From: an uncultured Anaerovibrio sp.
GTDB lineage: Bacteria > Bacillota > Negativicutes > Selenomonadales > Selenomonadaceae
Length of the DNA: 49,931 nt
Assembly (NCBI RefSeq): GCF_947302755.1
Contig: NZ_CAMYWM010000005.1
Location: forward strand, 1 to 49,931
Reading direction: 5' to 3'
Shown here: in pieces, positions 43,083 to 49,931 of the stretch
Position numbering within the stretch: position 1 is the stretch's first letter
How the letters are laid out: each line of letters starts with the position of its first letter
Notes under the pieces: model-generated
Told to the model about the DNA's origin: nothing
The model's input: the letters and a program-made list of their open reading frames with translations, nothing else
The model's database searches: none
Made by a program: the position numbers and the translations under genes

Positions 43083-43928
43083 ATGAAACAATTTGTAATG
43101 ATAAGGGGCGGTGGCGAGCTGGCCACCGGTATTGCCCATCGGTTGTATAATTGCGGTTACAAGGTTTTGATGCTGGAGAAGCAGTTTCCCTCAGCCATTC
43201 GCCGGAATATTGTTTTTTCTGAGGCAATTTACGACGGGGAGGCCACGGTGGAACGGGTGACCTGCTATAAGGCGGCTGATGCCAAGGAAGCAGCCAAAAT
43301 GCTGAAGGACGGGAAGCTGGTTATTATGGTGGATCCGGACCTGGAAAGCCTGGATATTTTTAAACCGGAAATATTGGTGGATGCGATTTATGCCAAGCGT
43401 AATCTGGGCACCAATAAAAATATGGCCCCCCTCACCATAGGCATCGGGCCGGGCTTTGTGGCAGGCCAGGATGTTACCTGTGTTATTGAGACGGCCCGAG
43501 GCCACAATCTCGGCCGTATATTGCGGGACGGCATTGCCCTGCCGGAACGGGATACAGCAGAGGCCCGGGCCATTATGCGGGAGTCCCATTCCATAAATTC
43601 CCCCTGTGATGGTTATTTGGAGGCGGGGCATCCCACTGCTTATGTAATAGACAAGGATGAGCTCATTGGACGGCTCCACGTGGAAGGCGGCCATGTAATG
43701 GATATAAGGACGCCAATTGCCGGTGTCTTGCGGGGCATGCTGCACGATGATTGTCCGGTACGGACCGGGCTGAAGATTGCGGAGATTGACCCAAGCACCA
43801 AGCCGGCCAACTGCATAAGTATTTCAGCCAAGACCAGGTGCGTGTCCGGCTCCGTGCTGGAGGTTATTGTGGGGTGGGAGCATACTAACGTGAAGAAGTC
43901 ACGGCTGCTGCCATGGAAGAAGAAATGA
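43083..43928 (+). CDS. yqeB: YqeB/EF2563-like selenium-dependent molybdenum hydroxylase accessory protein
   Basis: 281 aa. N-terminal Rossmann-like start FVMIRGGGELATGIAHRLYNCGYKVLMLE, then AIRRNIVFSEAIYDG, TIGIGPGFVAGQDVTCVIETARGHNLG, and INSPCDGYLE. This is the pattern of YqeB proteins, which are tied to selenium-dependent molybdenum hydroxylases. No xdh, ygfK, yqeC or selD gene is nearby, so the partner system must lie elsewhere or be absent. The start lies 2 nt after the preceding stop. Confidence 0.75.
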   Translation: MKQFVMIRGGGELATGIAHRLYNCGYKVLMLEKQFPSAIRRNIVFSEAIYDGEATVERVTCYKAADAKEAAKMLKDGKLVIMVDPDLESLDIFKPEILVDAIYAKRNLGTNKNMAPLTIGIGPGFVAGQDVTCVIETARGHNLGRILRDGIALPERDTAEARAIMRESHSINSPCDGYLEAGHPTAYVIDKDELIGRLHVEGGHVMDIRTPIAGVLRGMLHDDCPVRTGLKIAEIDPSTKPANCISISAKTRCVSGSVLEVIVGWEHTNVKKSRLLPWKKK

Positions 43929-43938
43929 GGAGGAAACA

Positions 43939-44304
43939 TTGGCCTATATAGTGACGAAGCTGCTGACTACGGAAAATAGTACAGATTTCTTTTTGATAGG
44001 CAGCTTTTCTGATATGAAGCAGGCAGCTGCCGCTGCCACAGATGAATACAGGGAGTACAATAAACAGGCCTCCTTTATTAATCTGGAGATGATTAATGAA
44101 TGGCTCAGTACCAGAGGGGAATATTCCTTCCGCAGGGACAGAAATAACCGCATTCAGCTGGATATAAGTATTGCTGAGGAAAATCAGATAATTCCGGCAG
44201 AGCATCAGAAAATTTTTTCCTTTACCCCTGCCGACAGGGAATTTGTTAAGCTAAGTGGCGCATTGGTGTCTGACGGCGAGAAAAAAGCCCAGTTGCCGGG
44301 GTGA
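43939..44304 (+). CDS. Hypothetical small protein
   Basis: 121 residues, no signal peptide or membrane helix, mixed alpha/beta (AYIVTKLLTTENSTDFFLIGSFSDMKQAAAAATDEYREY). I recognise no family. The TTG start at 43939 has a strong GAGGAGGAAAC ribosome site, and the gene follows the yqeB-like gene by 10 nt, so it is probably real and in the same operon. It ends 67 nt before the tRNA. Confidence 0.65.
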   Translation: MAYIVTKLLTTENSTDFFLIGSFSDMKQAAAAATDEYREYNKQASFINLEMINEWLSTRGEYSFRRDRNNRIQLDISIAEENQIIPAEHQKIFSFTPADREFVKLSGALVSDGEKKAQLPG

Positions 44305-44311
44305 AAAAATA

Positions 44312-44340
44312 TTGACAAATATATTTTATTGTGATAACAT
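44312..44340 (+). promoter_or_regulatory. Promoter of tRNA-Arg
   Basis: TTGACA (44312-44317, perfect -35), 17-nt spacer, TAACAT (44335-44340). It lies 31 nt before the tRNA. Confidence 0.65.
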
Positions 44341-44370
44341 ATTTTTGTTGGTTATTTAAGGCCAGCCAAT

Positions 44371-44448
44371 GACTCAGTAGCTCAGCTGGATTAGAGTACT
44401 TGACTACGAATCAAGGGGTCGGGGGTTCGAGTCCCTCCTGGGTCACCA
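44371..44448 (+). tRNA. tRNA-Arg (anticodon ACG)
   Basis: Acceptor arms GACTCAG and CTGGGTC pair in full (one G-T). The D arm contains AGCTGGATTAGAG. The anticodon stem CTTGA/TCAAG encloses CTACGAA, so the anticodon is ACG (read as ICG). The T arm contains GGTTCGAGTCC. Discriminator A and an encoded CCA end at 44448. Confidence 0.97.
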
Positions 44449-44457
44449 TTGTATATT

Positions 44458-44490
44458 AAGCGCGAAGCACTTGCTTCGCGCTTTTATTTT
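44458..44490 (+). terminator. Terminator of tRNA-Arg
   Basis: AAGCGCGAAGC (44458-44468) pairs with GCTTCGCGCTT (44473-44483), followed by TTATTTT. Eleven-bp perfect stem. Confidence 0.92.
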
Positions 44491-44579
44491 GTGATATACT
44501 TAGAAAGCTGTTAAAAAGTGAATTGGATTCATTTTACTCATAGCGTGGGTATTAAACATGGATCCGTGGAGGTAGTATC

Positions 44580-45242
44580 ATGGCTGGACATCCAATTACA
44601 TCGGACAGGACAGATATAATGGCAAATAATGAGGAAAATAATGAAGAAAGGCTGGGGCGTCGTGAGCTGAAAAAAATCAAGGCCCGCAATGACATATTAA
44701 ATGCGGCGGTGGAGCAGTTCAGTAAAAAGGGGTTTCAGTCCACCTCCATTGCTGATATTATGAATGCGGCAGATATGGGCCTGGGAACCTTTTATAATTA
44801 TTTTAATTCCAAGGAGGACATTCTCATCAATCTCCTTAACAGGTTCGCCGGGGTGATGTCGGAGGAGCTGCACAGCCTGATGATAAATCAACCGGGCTAC
44901 GGGGTTATCCTGCGGGAAATGGTAATGCTTACCGCCAAGCTGGTGAGCGAAAACAGATATCTGCTGCCATTGCTCTTTACGGGAGCCATGAGCCAGTCCA
45001 ATCCCCGTGGCGGTCACCGGGTGGACATGCCGGCCCCGGAGTTTATGGGAAGGTTTTTGGAGCTGCTGAAGGCCGGCCAGGCCAGTGGGGAATTCAGGGA
45101 TGATATATCGCCGGAGATTATGGCGGAAATGTTTCATTCCATGTTTCAGGCGGCAGCCTTCAGCCATATTCCGGTATCCTTTGAAAGGAATATAGAAATG
45201 AAGCTTACCCTGCTGCTGGCGGGTATTGGCCGCAAGGAATAA
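44580..45242 (+). CDS. TetR-family transcriptional regulator
   Basis: 220 aa. The N-terminal helix-turn-helix is clear: ILNAAVEQFSKKGFQSTSIADIMNAADMGLGTFYNYFNSKEDILINLL (about residues 38-85). The C-terminal ligand domain is not recognisable to a specific group. GGAGG lies 9 nt before ATG 44580. A later ATG at 44619 is in frame but has no good site. It lies 37 nt upstream of the heme genes in the same direction, so it may share their transcript and control them or an efflux system. This is inferred from position only. Confidence 0.87.
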   Translation: MAGHPITSDRTDIMANNEENNEERLGRRELKKIKARNDILNAAVEQFSKKGFQSTSIADIMNAADMGLGTFYNYFNSKEDILINLLNRFAGVMSEELHSLMINQPGYGVILREMVMLTAKLVSENRYLLPLLFTGAMSQSNPRGGHRVDMPAPEFMGRFLELLKAGQASGEFRDDISPEIMAEMFHSMFQAAAFSHIPVSFERNIEMKLTLLLAGIGRKE

Positions 45243-45279
45243 GTGTGTGAGTAATAGGGGTATATTTAGGTGATGGAAA

Positions 45280-46470
45280 ATGATTAGTGTTACAAAGTTA
45301 TTATTTAAGCGGGAATATTATGGTGATTCCCTGCGTTATACCAAGGGGGCCCATGCCCAGAAAAACGGTGCCGGCGAGGGTATGGGACCGGTGGTGGTGT
45401 GGAATTCCACCAAGACCTGTAATTTAAAATGCCGCCATTGTTACATGAGCTCGGATAATAAAAAATATCAAAATGAGCTTACCACTGAGGAGGCCAAGAG
45501 CTTTATTGATGATTTGGCGGATTTCCGGGTTCCTGTACTGTTATTTTCCGGCGGCGAACCACTTATTCGCCCTGATTTTTTTGAGCTGGCAGAATACGCC
45601 CAGAAGAAGGGGGTTCGCCCCACCCTTTCCACCAACGGTACCCTTATAACCCGTGAGGTGGCCCAGCGTATCAAGGACATCGGGGTGGGCTATGTGGGGA
45701 TTTCCCTGGATGGCTTAAAGGATGTAAATGATAAATTCCGTGGGGTTGACGGGGCCTATGAAAAGGCAATGCAGGGGATTCAGAACTGTGTGGCGGTAGG
45801 CCAGCGTGTAGGCCTTCGCTTTACCATAAATCATCACAATATTCAGGAGCTGGATAATATTTTCGATTTTATTGAGCGTGAAAATATTAACCGGGTATGC
45901 TTCTATCATCTCGTGTATTCCGGCCGGGGCAATGCCATGATGGATGAGGATGTGACTCCGGAGGAATCCCGTGGGGCCATGGATATCATTATCCGCCGCA
46001 CCAGGGATTTTGAGGAACGGGGCTTGGAGAAGGAAATTCTCACTGTGGATAACCACTGTGATGGTGTGTACATGTACCTGAAGGCACTGGCGGCAGGCGA
46101 TGACCAGCTGGCGGCCCAGATAAAGGAATTTATATCCATGAATGGCGGCAACCGCTCCGGCATTGCCTTCGGTGAGGTGGATCCCTTTGGTTACGTTCAC
46201 CCTGACCAGTTTACCCAGCATCATACCTTTGGTAATGTGCGTGATAGGAAATTCAGCGAAATCTGGACCGATACTGGTCATCCGATAATGGCCGGTCTGA
46301 AGGATAGAAAGCCTCTCTTAAAGGGACGCTGCAGCAGGTGCAAATTCCTTGATAATTGCAACGGAAATTTCAGAACCCGTGCAGAGGCCCGTACCGGGGA
46401 TTTCTGGGAATCTGATCCTGCCTGCTACCTTACGGATGAAGAAATTGGCCTTAGCGGAGGTAATAAATAA
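45280..46470 (+). CDS. ahbC: AhbC/NirJ1-like radical SAM protein (heme pathway)
   Basis: Likely removes the acetate side chains of 12,18-didecarboxysiroheme to give Fe-coproporphyrin III in the siroheme-dependent heme pathway. The radical SAM CX3CX2C is CNLKCRHC (C47, C51, C54), with LLFSGGEPLIRPDFF, GISLDGL and a C-terminal SPASM-like Cys cluster (CSRCKFLDNCNG). 396 aa, as in the NirJ1 group. AGGTGATGG precedes ATG 45280. The stop overlaps the next start by one base. Identification as NirJ1/AhbC relies on its pairing with the gene that follows. Related SPASM enzymes have other substrates. Confidence 0.8.
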   Translation: MISVTKLLFKREYYGDSLRYTKGAHAQKNGAGEGMGPVVVWNSTKTCNLKCRHCYMSSDNKKYQNELTTEEAKSFIDDLADFRVPVLLFSGGEPLIRPDFFELAEYAQKKGVRPTLSTNGTLITREVAQRIKDIGVGYVGISLDGLKDVNDKFRGVDGAYEKAMQGIQNCVAVGQRVGLRFTINHHNIQELDNIFDFIERENINRVCFYHLVYSGRGNAMMDEDVTPEESRGAMDIIIRRTRDFEERGLEKEILTVDNHCDGVYMYLKALAAGDDQLAAQIKEFISMNGGNRSGIAFGEVDPFGYVHPDQFTQHHTFGNVRDRKFSEIWTDTGHPIMAGLKDRKPLLKGRCSRCKFLDNCNGNFRTRAEARTGDFWESDPACYLTDEEIGLSGGNK

Positions 46471-47462
46471 TGATAGTTTCCTGGAACGTAACAAATGCCT
46501 GTAATATGTTTTGTGACCATTGCTACCGGGAGGCGGGCTGCAAGGCGGAGGAGGAGCTTTCCACCAGTGAGGCCAAGACCCTGCTGGAGCAGATTGCCAA
46601 GGCAGGCTTTAAGATAATGATCTTTTCTGGCGGTGAGCCCCTTACCCGACCGGATATTTTGGAGCTGGTGTCCTATGCCACCTCCCTGGGCCTTCGCAGT
46701 GTATTTGGTACCAACGGTACCCTGATAACCCTGGAAATGGCCCGGAAGCTGAAGGAGGCCGGAGCCATGGGTATGGGAATTTCCCTGGATTCCATGGACA
46801 AGAAAAAGCACAATGAGTTCCGTAAGTTTGAAGGGGCCTGGGAAGGCGCCGTTCAGGGCATGAGAAATTGCCGCGCAGTGGGACTGCCATTTCAGATTCA
46901 TACCACTGTAATGGACTGGAATAACCACGAGCTGGAGGCCATCACGGACTTTGCTGTGGCAGAGGGGGCGGTGGCCCATCATTTCTTCTTCCTTGTGCCA
47001 ACGGGCCGGGCCAAGACCATTGAGGCTGAGTCCCTGCGGGCCGAGCAGTATGAGGAAACCCTTACCCGCATTATGAAGAAGCAGACTGAGGTGGACATTG
47101 AGCTGAAGCCTACCTGTGCTCCCCAGTTTATGCGTATTGCGGCCCAGATGGGGATAAAGACCCGCTTCCGCCGGGGCTGCCTGGCCGGTACGGCCTACTG
47201 TATTATCAGCCCACGGGGTAAGGTTCAGCCATGTGCATACCTTAACATGGAGCTGGGGGATGTGCGGGAGATGCCCTTTGACGAGATTTGGAGGAATAAT
47301 GAGGTGCTGAACACCCTGCGGACCCTGGAATATAAGGATGGCTGCGGAGAATGCGAGTTCAAGCGAGCCTGCGGCGGATGCCGGGCAAGGGCCGCCTTTT
47401 ATAACGACGGGGACTATATGGCCGAGGAGCCATGGTGTCTGTATCATGGACGTAAAGGGTAA
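46470..47462 (+). CDS. ahbD: AhbD/NirJ2-like radical SAM heme synthase
   Basis: Likely oxidatively decarboxylates the propionates of Fe-coproporphyrin III to heme b. CX3CX2C is CNMFCDHC (C11, C15, C18), followed by MIFSGGEPLTRPDIL and a C-terminal cluster GCGECEFKRACGGCRARA typical of the second Fe-S site. 330 aa. It starts one base inside the preceding stop (TAATG), so the pair is translationally coupled. The upstream enzymes (AhbA/B, siroheme synthesis) are not in the window. NirJ2 is the older name of this group. Confidence 0.82.
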   Translation: MIVSWNVTNACNMFCDHCYREAGCKAEEELSTSEAKTLLEQIAKAGFKIMIFSGGEPLTRPDILELVSYATSLGLRSVFGTNGTLITLEMARKLKEAGAMGMGISLDSMDKKKHNEFRKFEGAWEGAVQGMRNCRAVGLPFQIHTTVMDWNNHELEAITDFAVAEGAVAHHFFFLVPTGRAKTIEAESLRAEQYEETLTRIMKKQTEVDIELKPTCAPQFMRIAAQMGIKTRFRRGCLAGTAYCIISPRGKVQPCAYLNMELGDVREMPFDEIWRNNEVLNTLRTLEYKDGCGECEFKRACGGCRARAAFYNDGDYMAEEPWCLYHGRKG

Positions 47463-47465
47463 TTA

Positions 47466-47561
47466 AATAATAAAAGGCAGGGACTACTGTCTGTAGCGTC
47501 GGTCATGAACCTAAAACATGTCCTAAATGCTACATCCAGTAGTTCCTGCCATTCTATTATT
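47466..47561. repeat. Nested palindrome after ahbD (copy 4)
   Basis: Stems: AATAATA (47466-47472) with TATTATT (47555-47561), GGCAGGGACTACTG (47476-47489) with CAGTAGTTCCTGCC (47537-47550, one G-T), TGTAGC (47492-47497) with GCTACA (47529-47534), and CATG with CATG at the tip. Part of its text (CGGTCATGA..CTAAA) is shared with copy 1. It may also end the ahb transcript, though no long T-run follows. Confidence 0.75.
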
Positions 47562-47581
47562 GCAATATCTTATAAAAAAAG

Positions 47582-47766
47582 GGGCAGAGGCAGATTGTCT
47601 TTCACACGGTCACGCTGCTAAAACTTTTTCTTGCTCTATTAAATAGCGAAAAAAGTCGAAACTCGCTACGCTCAAACATCGACTTTTTTCACTAAAGCGT
47701 AGTATACCAAGAAAAAGATTTCTTCACGCAGCGATGCCGTACGTTCAAGCCCATCTACCTCTGCCC
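47582..47766. repeat. Long nested palindrome with conserved loop (copy 5)
   Basis: Stems: GGGCAGAGG (47582-47590) with CCTCTGCCC (47758-47766), CGCTGC (47613-47618) with GCAGCG (47728-47733), CTTTTTCTTG (47624-47633) with CAAGAAAAAG (47708-47717), and GAAAAAAGTCGA (47648-47659) with TCGACTTTTTTC (47679-47690). The loop is AACTCGCTACGCTCAAACA. It is in the ~600-nt gene-free spacer between ahbD and the HAD gene. Confidence 0.88.
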
Positions 47767-47790
47767 ACTTTTAGATATTTCATTAATAAT

Positions 47791-47998
47791 AGGTCAGTGA
47801 CTGTTGACTGAAGCATTAGGGCGAAGGGCGTTAATGAACTCTTTTTTGCCATACTGGAATTAGCAGGAAAAATCAATTGTTTGAGCGAGTCCTGAAAGGA
47901 CGTAGCGAGTTTTGATTTTTCCTGCTATGTAATTAATAGGCAAAAAAGTTCTAGCCCTGAGACCCGAGCTGAAGTCAACAGTCACTGACCTTTTTTTG
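47791..47998. repeat. Long nested palindrome, inverted loop, ending in a T-run (copy 6)
   Basis: The outer arms AGGTCAGTGACTGTTGACT (47791-47809) and 47973-47991 are exact complements over 19 bp, followed by TTTTTTT. Inner stems: AGGGC with GCCCT, TTTTTTGCC with GGCAAAAAA, and AGCAGGAAAAATCAA (47862-47876) with TTGATTTTTCCTGCT (47912-47926). The 35-nt loop has TTTGAGCG..GTAGCGAGTT, the complement of the conserved loop, split by a small GTCCT-GAA-AGGAC hairpin. The T-run makes it a plausible terminator on +. Confidence 0.88.
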
Positions 47999-48069
47999 TG
48001 TTGAAATAACCTTATTACCTGCTATAATGTAAAGTAATATTGGTAATTTGCTTGTTTACGGGAGATTTT

Positions 48070-48867
48070 ATGATAAGGATTATTTTTTCGGATATGGATG
48101 GTACCCTGCTGGATGACAATGGGGAGCTGCCAGGGGAATTTCCGGAGGTCATGGCAGAGCTTAAAAGGCGCGGCGTTATCTTTGCCCCTACCAGTGGCCG
48201 TCAGTATTTTGCCCTTTTGGAGCAAATGGGGGAGTATAAAGATGATTTTATGTTCCTGGCGGAAAATGGGGCCTTTAATATGTATCGGGGAAGGGAAATT
48301 TGTTCCAGCGTTTTGGACCTGGATCTGGTACATCGGGTAATCGCCGAGGCGGATAAACATGGTATTTATGCCATATTGTGCGGCAAAAAGCACGCCTATG
48401 TGCGTAGAGAGTGGAAGCCATATATCCATGAGGCCCGCCGTTTCTTTACCCACAGCGAATTTGTGGACAGCTTTGATGATGTGGAGGATGAATTCGTCAA
48501 AATGGCCTTTGCGGACTGTGAGGGGCTGGATGCAGAGCGCAATCTTATGCCGGTATTAACACAGTTTGAGCCGGAGCAGCAGGTGTCACTTAGCAGCAAC
48601 TACTGGGTGGATATACTCAATCCCGGTATCAACAAGGGCTGGGCCATCAACCATGTTCAGGAGGAATTTGGCTTCAGGCCGGAGGAATGTGCGGCCTTTG
48701 GGGATTATATGAACGATTATGAAATGATGCAATCGGTGTATTACAGCTACGCCATGGAAAATGCCCATCCGGAGCTGAAGAAGGTGGCGCGGTTTACTGC
48801 CGGGAGCAACGAAGACCACGGCGTTATGCACCAAATCAAGGAATTTATTAAGCAGGGTTTGATTTAG
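48070..48867 (+). CDS. HAD-family (Cof-type) sugar phosphatase
   Basis: Class IIB HAD hydrolase. Motif I IIFSDMDGTLLDD, motif II PTSGRQY, a cap domain in the middle (about 85-190), and motif III/IV KGWAINHV...AAFGDYMNDYEMM. 265 aa. Such Cof enzymes dephosphorylate small sugar phosphates or cofactors. The substrate cannot be read. ATG 48070 has GGGAG about 5 nt upstream. The track start at 48040 has no site. Confidence 0.85.
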   Translation: MIRIIFSDMDGTLLDDNGELPGEFPEVMAELKRRGVIFAPTSGRQYFALLEQMGEYKDDFMFLAENGAFNMYRGREICSSVLDLDLVHRVIAEADKHGIYAILCGKKHAYVRREWKPYIHEARRFFTHSEFVDSFDDVEDEFVKMAFADCEGLDAERNLMPVLTQFEPEQQVSLSSNYWVDILNPGINKGWAINHVQEEFGFRPEECAAFGDYMNDYEMMQSVYYSYAMENAHPELKKVARFTAGSNEDHGVMHQIKEFIKQGLI

Positions 48868-48911
48868 GCAATTTTTACCATAGGTTATTTTGGGGTAGAG
48901 GAGATCAGTAT

Positions 48912-49763
48912 ATGAAATTTGACTATCATATGCATTTTGAAAAAGGCGACTATGATGTGGACTGGGCCAAGGGCTTCTTTGAGGCTGCTGCCATGCGGGG
49001 CCTGGATGAAATCGGTATTTCGGAACACAGCCACACCTTTCCGGAGTTTAAGCAGCTTTATTATGATGATTTGATTTTGGATGAGTCCTTTGTGGGAAAA
49101 TTCCAGCAGCAGTGGCTGAAATCCAACAAGTTCAAGCACACTCTGGATGATTATTTTGAATTTATGGAAAAACTGAAATCGGCGGGCTACAAGGCCAAAA
49201 CCGGCATAGAGGTGTGCAATTTCCAAAATCAGGAGCAGGTAGCGGAAATATTGAAGGAATACGATTTTGATTATATTATTGGCTCCATTCACTTTATTCG
49301 GGGCTGGGCCTATGATTCCGAGGAAATAATGTCCGAGTGGAACCATCATACCCTGGATGATATTTATGATGCCTATACCCGGGAAATAGAGCATATGGTG
49401 GCCAGCGGACTTTATGATGTGCTGGGTCATCCTTACAATATCCGCCTCTACAGGATTATTCCATCCTTTGATGCCACGCCATATTTGGAGCGGGCCATAG
49501 CTGCCCTGAAAAAGGCCAATATGTGCGTTGATGTGAATACGGGTACGGTTTACCGTTATCCAATTGCGGAAATAACCCCATATTATAAGTTCATGAAGCT
49601 GGCCGCCAAGGCTGATTTGCCAATAATAACCAGCTCCGATGCCCACAAGCCGGAGGATTGCGGCAGCTATATCGACGAAGCCATTGATTATGTGGGGCGC
49701 TATGGCTACACCCAGGGTGTCATGTTTGACAAGCGCAAACGGACACTGGTAGACCTGGGATAA
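48912..49763 (+). CDS. PHP-domain phosphatase, histidinol-phosphatase-like
   Basis: PHP-fold metallo-phosphoesterase of the HisK/HisJ type. Metal motifs: DYHMHFE (HxH), ISEHSH, IEVCNF (Glu ligand), GSIHFI, VLGHPYNI and SSDAHKPED. 283 aa is near the usual 265-280. No other his gene is near, so the function could be histidinol phosphate phosphatase at a separate locus, as in Bacillus, or another small-molecule phosphatase. GTAGAGGAGA precedes ATG 48912. Confidence 0.82.
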   Translation: MKFDYHMHFEKGDYDVDWAKGFFEAAAMRGLDEIGISEHSHTFPEFKQLYYDDLILDESFVGKFQQQWLKSNKFKHTLDDYFEFMEKLKSAGYKAKTGIEVCNFQNQEQVAEILKEYDFDYIIGSIHFIRGWAYDSEEIMSEWNHHTLDDIYDAYTREIEHMVASGLYDVLGHPYNIRLYRIIPSFDATPYLERAIAALKKANMCVDVNTGTVYRYPIAEITPYYKFMKLAAKADLPIITSSDAHKPEDCGSYIDEAIDYVGRYGYTQGVMFDKRKRTLVDLG

Positions 49764-49788
49764 GAACAAGTATTTTTTACAACAAACA

Positions 49789-49842
49789 AAAAAGCTGTTG
49801 CACCTGGATAGCATATGGCTTCCTTGTGCAGCAGCTTTTTGC
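49789..49842 (+). terminator. Terminator after the PHP gene
   Basis: AAAAAGCTGTTGCAC (49789-49803) pairs with GTGCAGCAGCTTTTT (49826-49840, one G-T), ending in a T-run. Confidence 0.85.
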
Positions 49843-49874
49843 GTGTGATAGTAATATAACGAGCTTTAAGATGT

Positions 49875-49896
49875 CTCCCACCTCTTTAGGTGGGGG
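49875..49896. repeat. CCCACCT/AGGTGGG hairpin at the window end
   Basis: CTCCCACCT-CTTT-AGGTGGGGG is a tight hairpin, followed by CAAACTACAACAGCTGGCGAGCATATCTCCC up to the window edge. It resembles the subterminal hairpins of IS200/IS605-type elements, and an element may begin here and continue beyond the window. No transposase is visible, so this is only a suspicion. Confidence 0.35.
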
Positions 49897-49931
49897 AAAA
49901 CAAACTACAACAGCTGGCGAGCATATCTCCC

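Noticed and set aside
47466-47998. CRISPR array or tandem repeat array
   Set aside because: The repeated units are inverted within each element, not direct repeats with equal spacers, and no cas gene is near.
49875-49931. Complete insertion sequence at the right edge
   Set aside because: Only a hairpin and about 35 nt are visible. There is no transposase, so only a possible end was listed.

Overview
The window looks like a chromosomal segment of a diderm (LPS-bearing) Firmicute of the Negativicutes, most likely Selenomonadaceae (Selenomonas/Anaerovibrio-like). The reasons are an almost complete lipid A/Kdo/Lpt gene set beside Firmicute-type genes, strong AGGAGG-type ribosome sites with frequent TTG starts, LpxI instead of LpxH, a fused WaaA-LpxK, and a heme pathway of the AhbC/AhbD type. 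The genus is a guess. No transposase, phage gene, rRNA or CRISPR array was seen.

Layout. 1-4.4 kb: a secreted glycerophosphodiester phosphodiesterase, an LtaS-like membrane sulfatase and a first LpxL-type acyltransferase. 4.5-20.7 kb: the outer-membrane cluster lpxC-fabZ-lpxA-lpxI-lpxB-msbA-waaA/lpxK-kdsB-kdsA-kdsD-kdsC-lpxL-lptC-lptA-lptB-lptF, which makes Kdo-lipid A and moves LPS to the outer membrane. lpxB is interrupted by an in-frame TAG. 20.7-25.5 kb: a DUF3084 coiled-coil protein, an RNase H-fold protein, dCMP deaminase, and WecA/TagO-type and WecB enzymes that start surface-glycan synthesis. 26.0-33.4 kb: the complete F-type ATP synthase operon, ending in a strong terminator. 33.5-36.9 kb: a two-gene accessory unit, STAS + condensation domain followed by MATE transporter + HATPase-like domain. 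36.9-39.4 kb: a small membrane protein on the minus strand and a divergent AcoR/DhaR-like regulator. 39.6-44.3 kb: trmB, a SEDS gene, a pyridoxal kinase, a TatD-associated radical SAM protein, a YqeB-like protein and an unknown small protein. 44.3-49.8 kb: tRNA-Arg(ACG), a TetR regulator, AhbC/AhbD-like heme genes, a HAD phosphatase and a PHP phosphatase.

The most unusual DNA is between genes. Several spacers are filled with 100-200 nt nested palindromes. In five of them the innermost stem closes on the same loop (AACTCGCTWCGCTCAAACAA or its complement), while most outer stems differ in sequence yet stay nearly perfectly self-complementary. This fits selection on, or repeated generation of, a hairpin/cruciform structure. 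The best copies are at 22914-23090, 25735-25889, 39451-39626, 47582-47766 and 47791-47998. Together with the STAS-condensation/MATE-HATPase pair and the two coding lesions (lpxB and the STAS N-terminus), these are the points most worth a second look.

All calls are from reading the sequence. No database search was run. Starts were moved from the ORF-track positions where a ribosome site supports a different codon.
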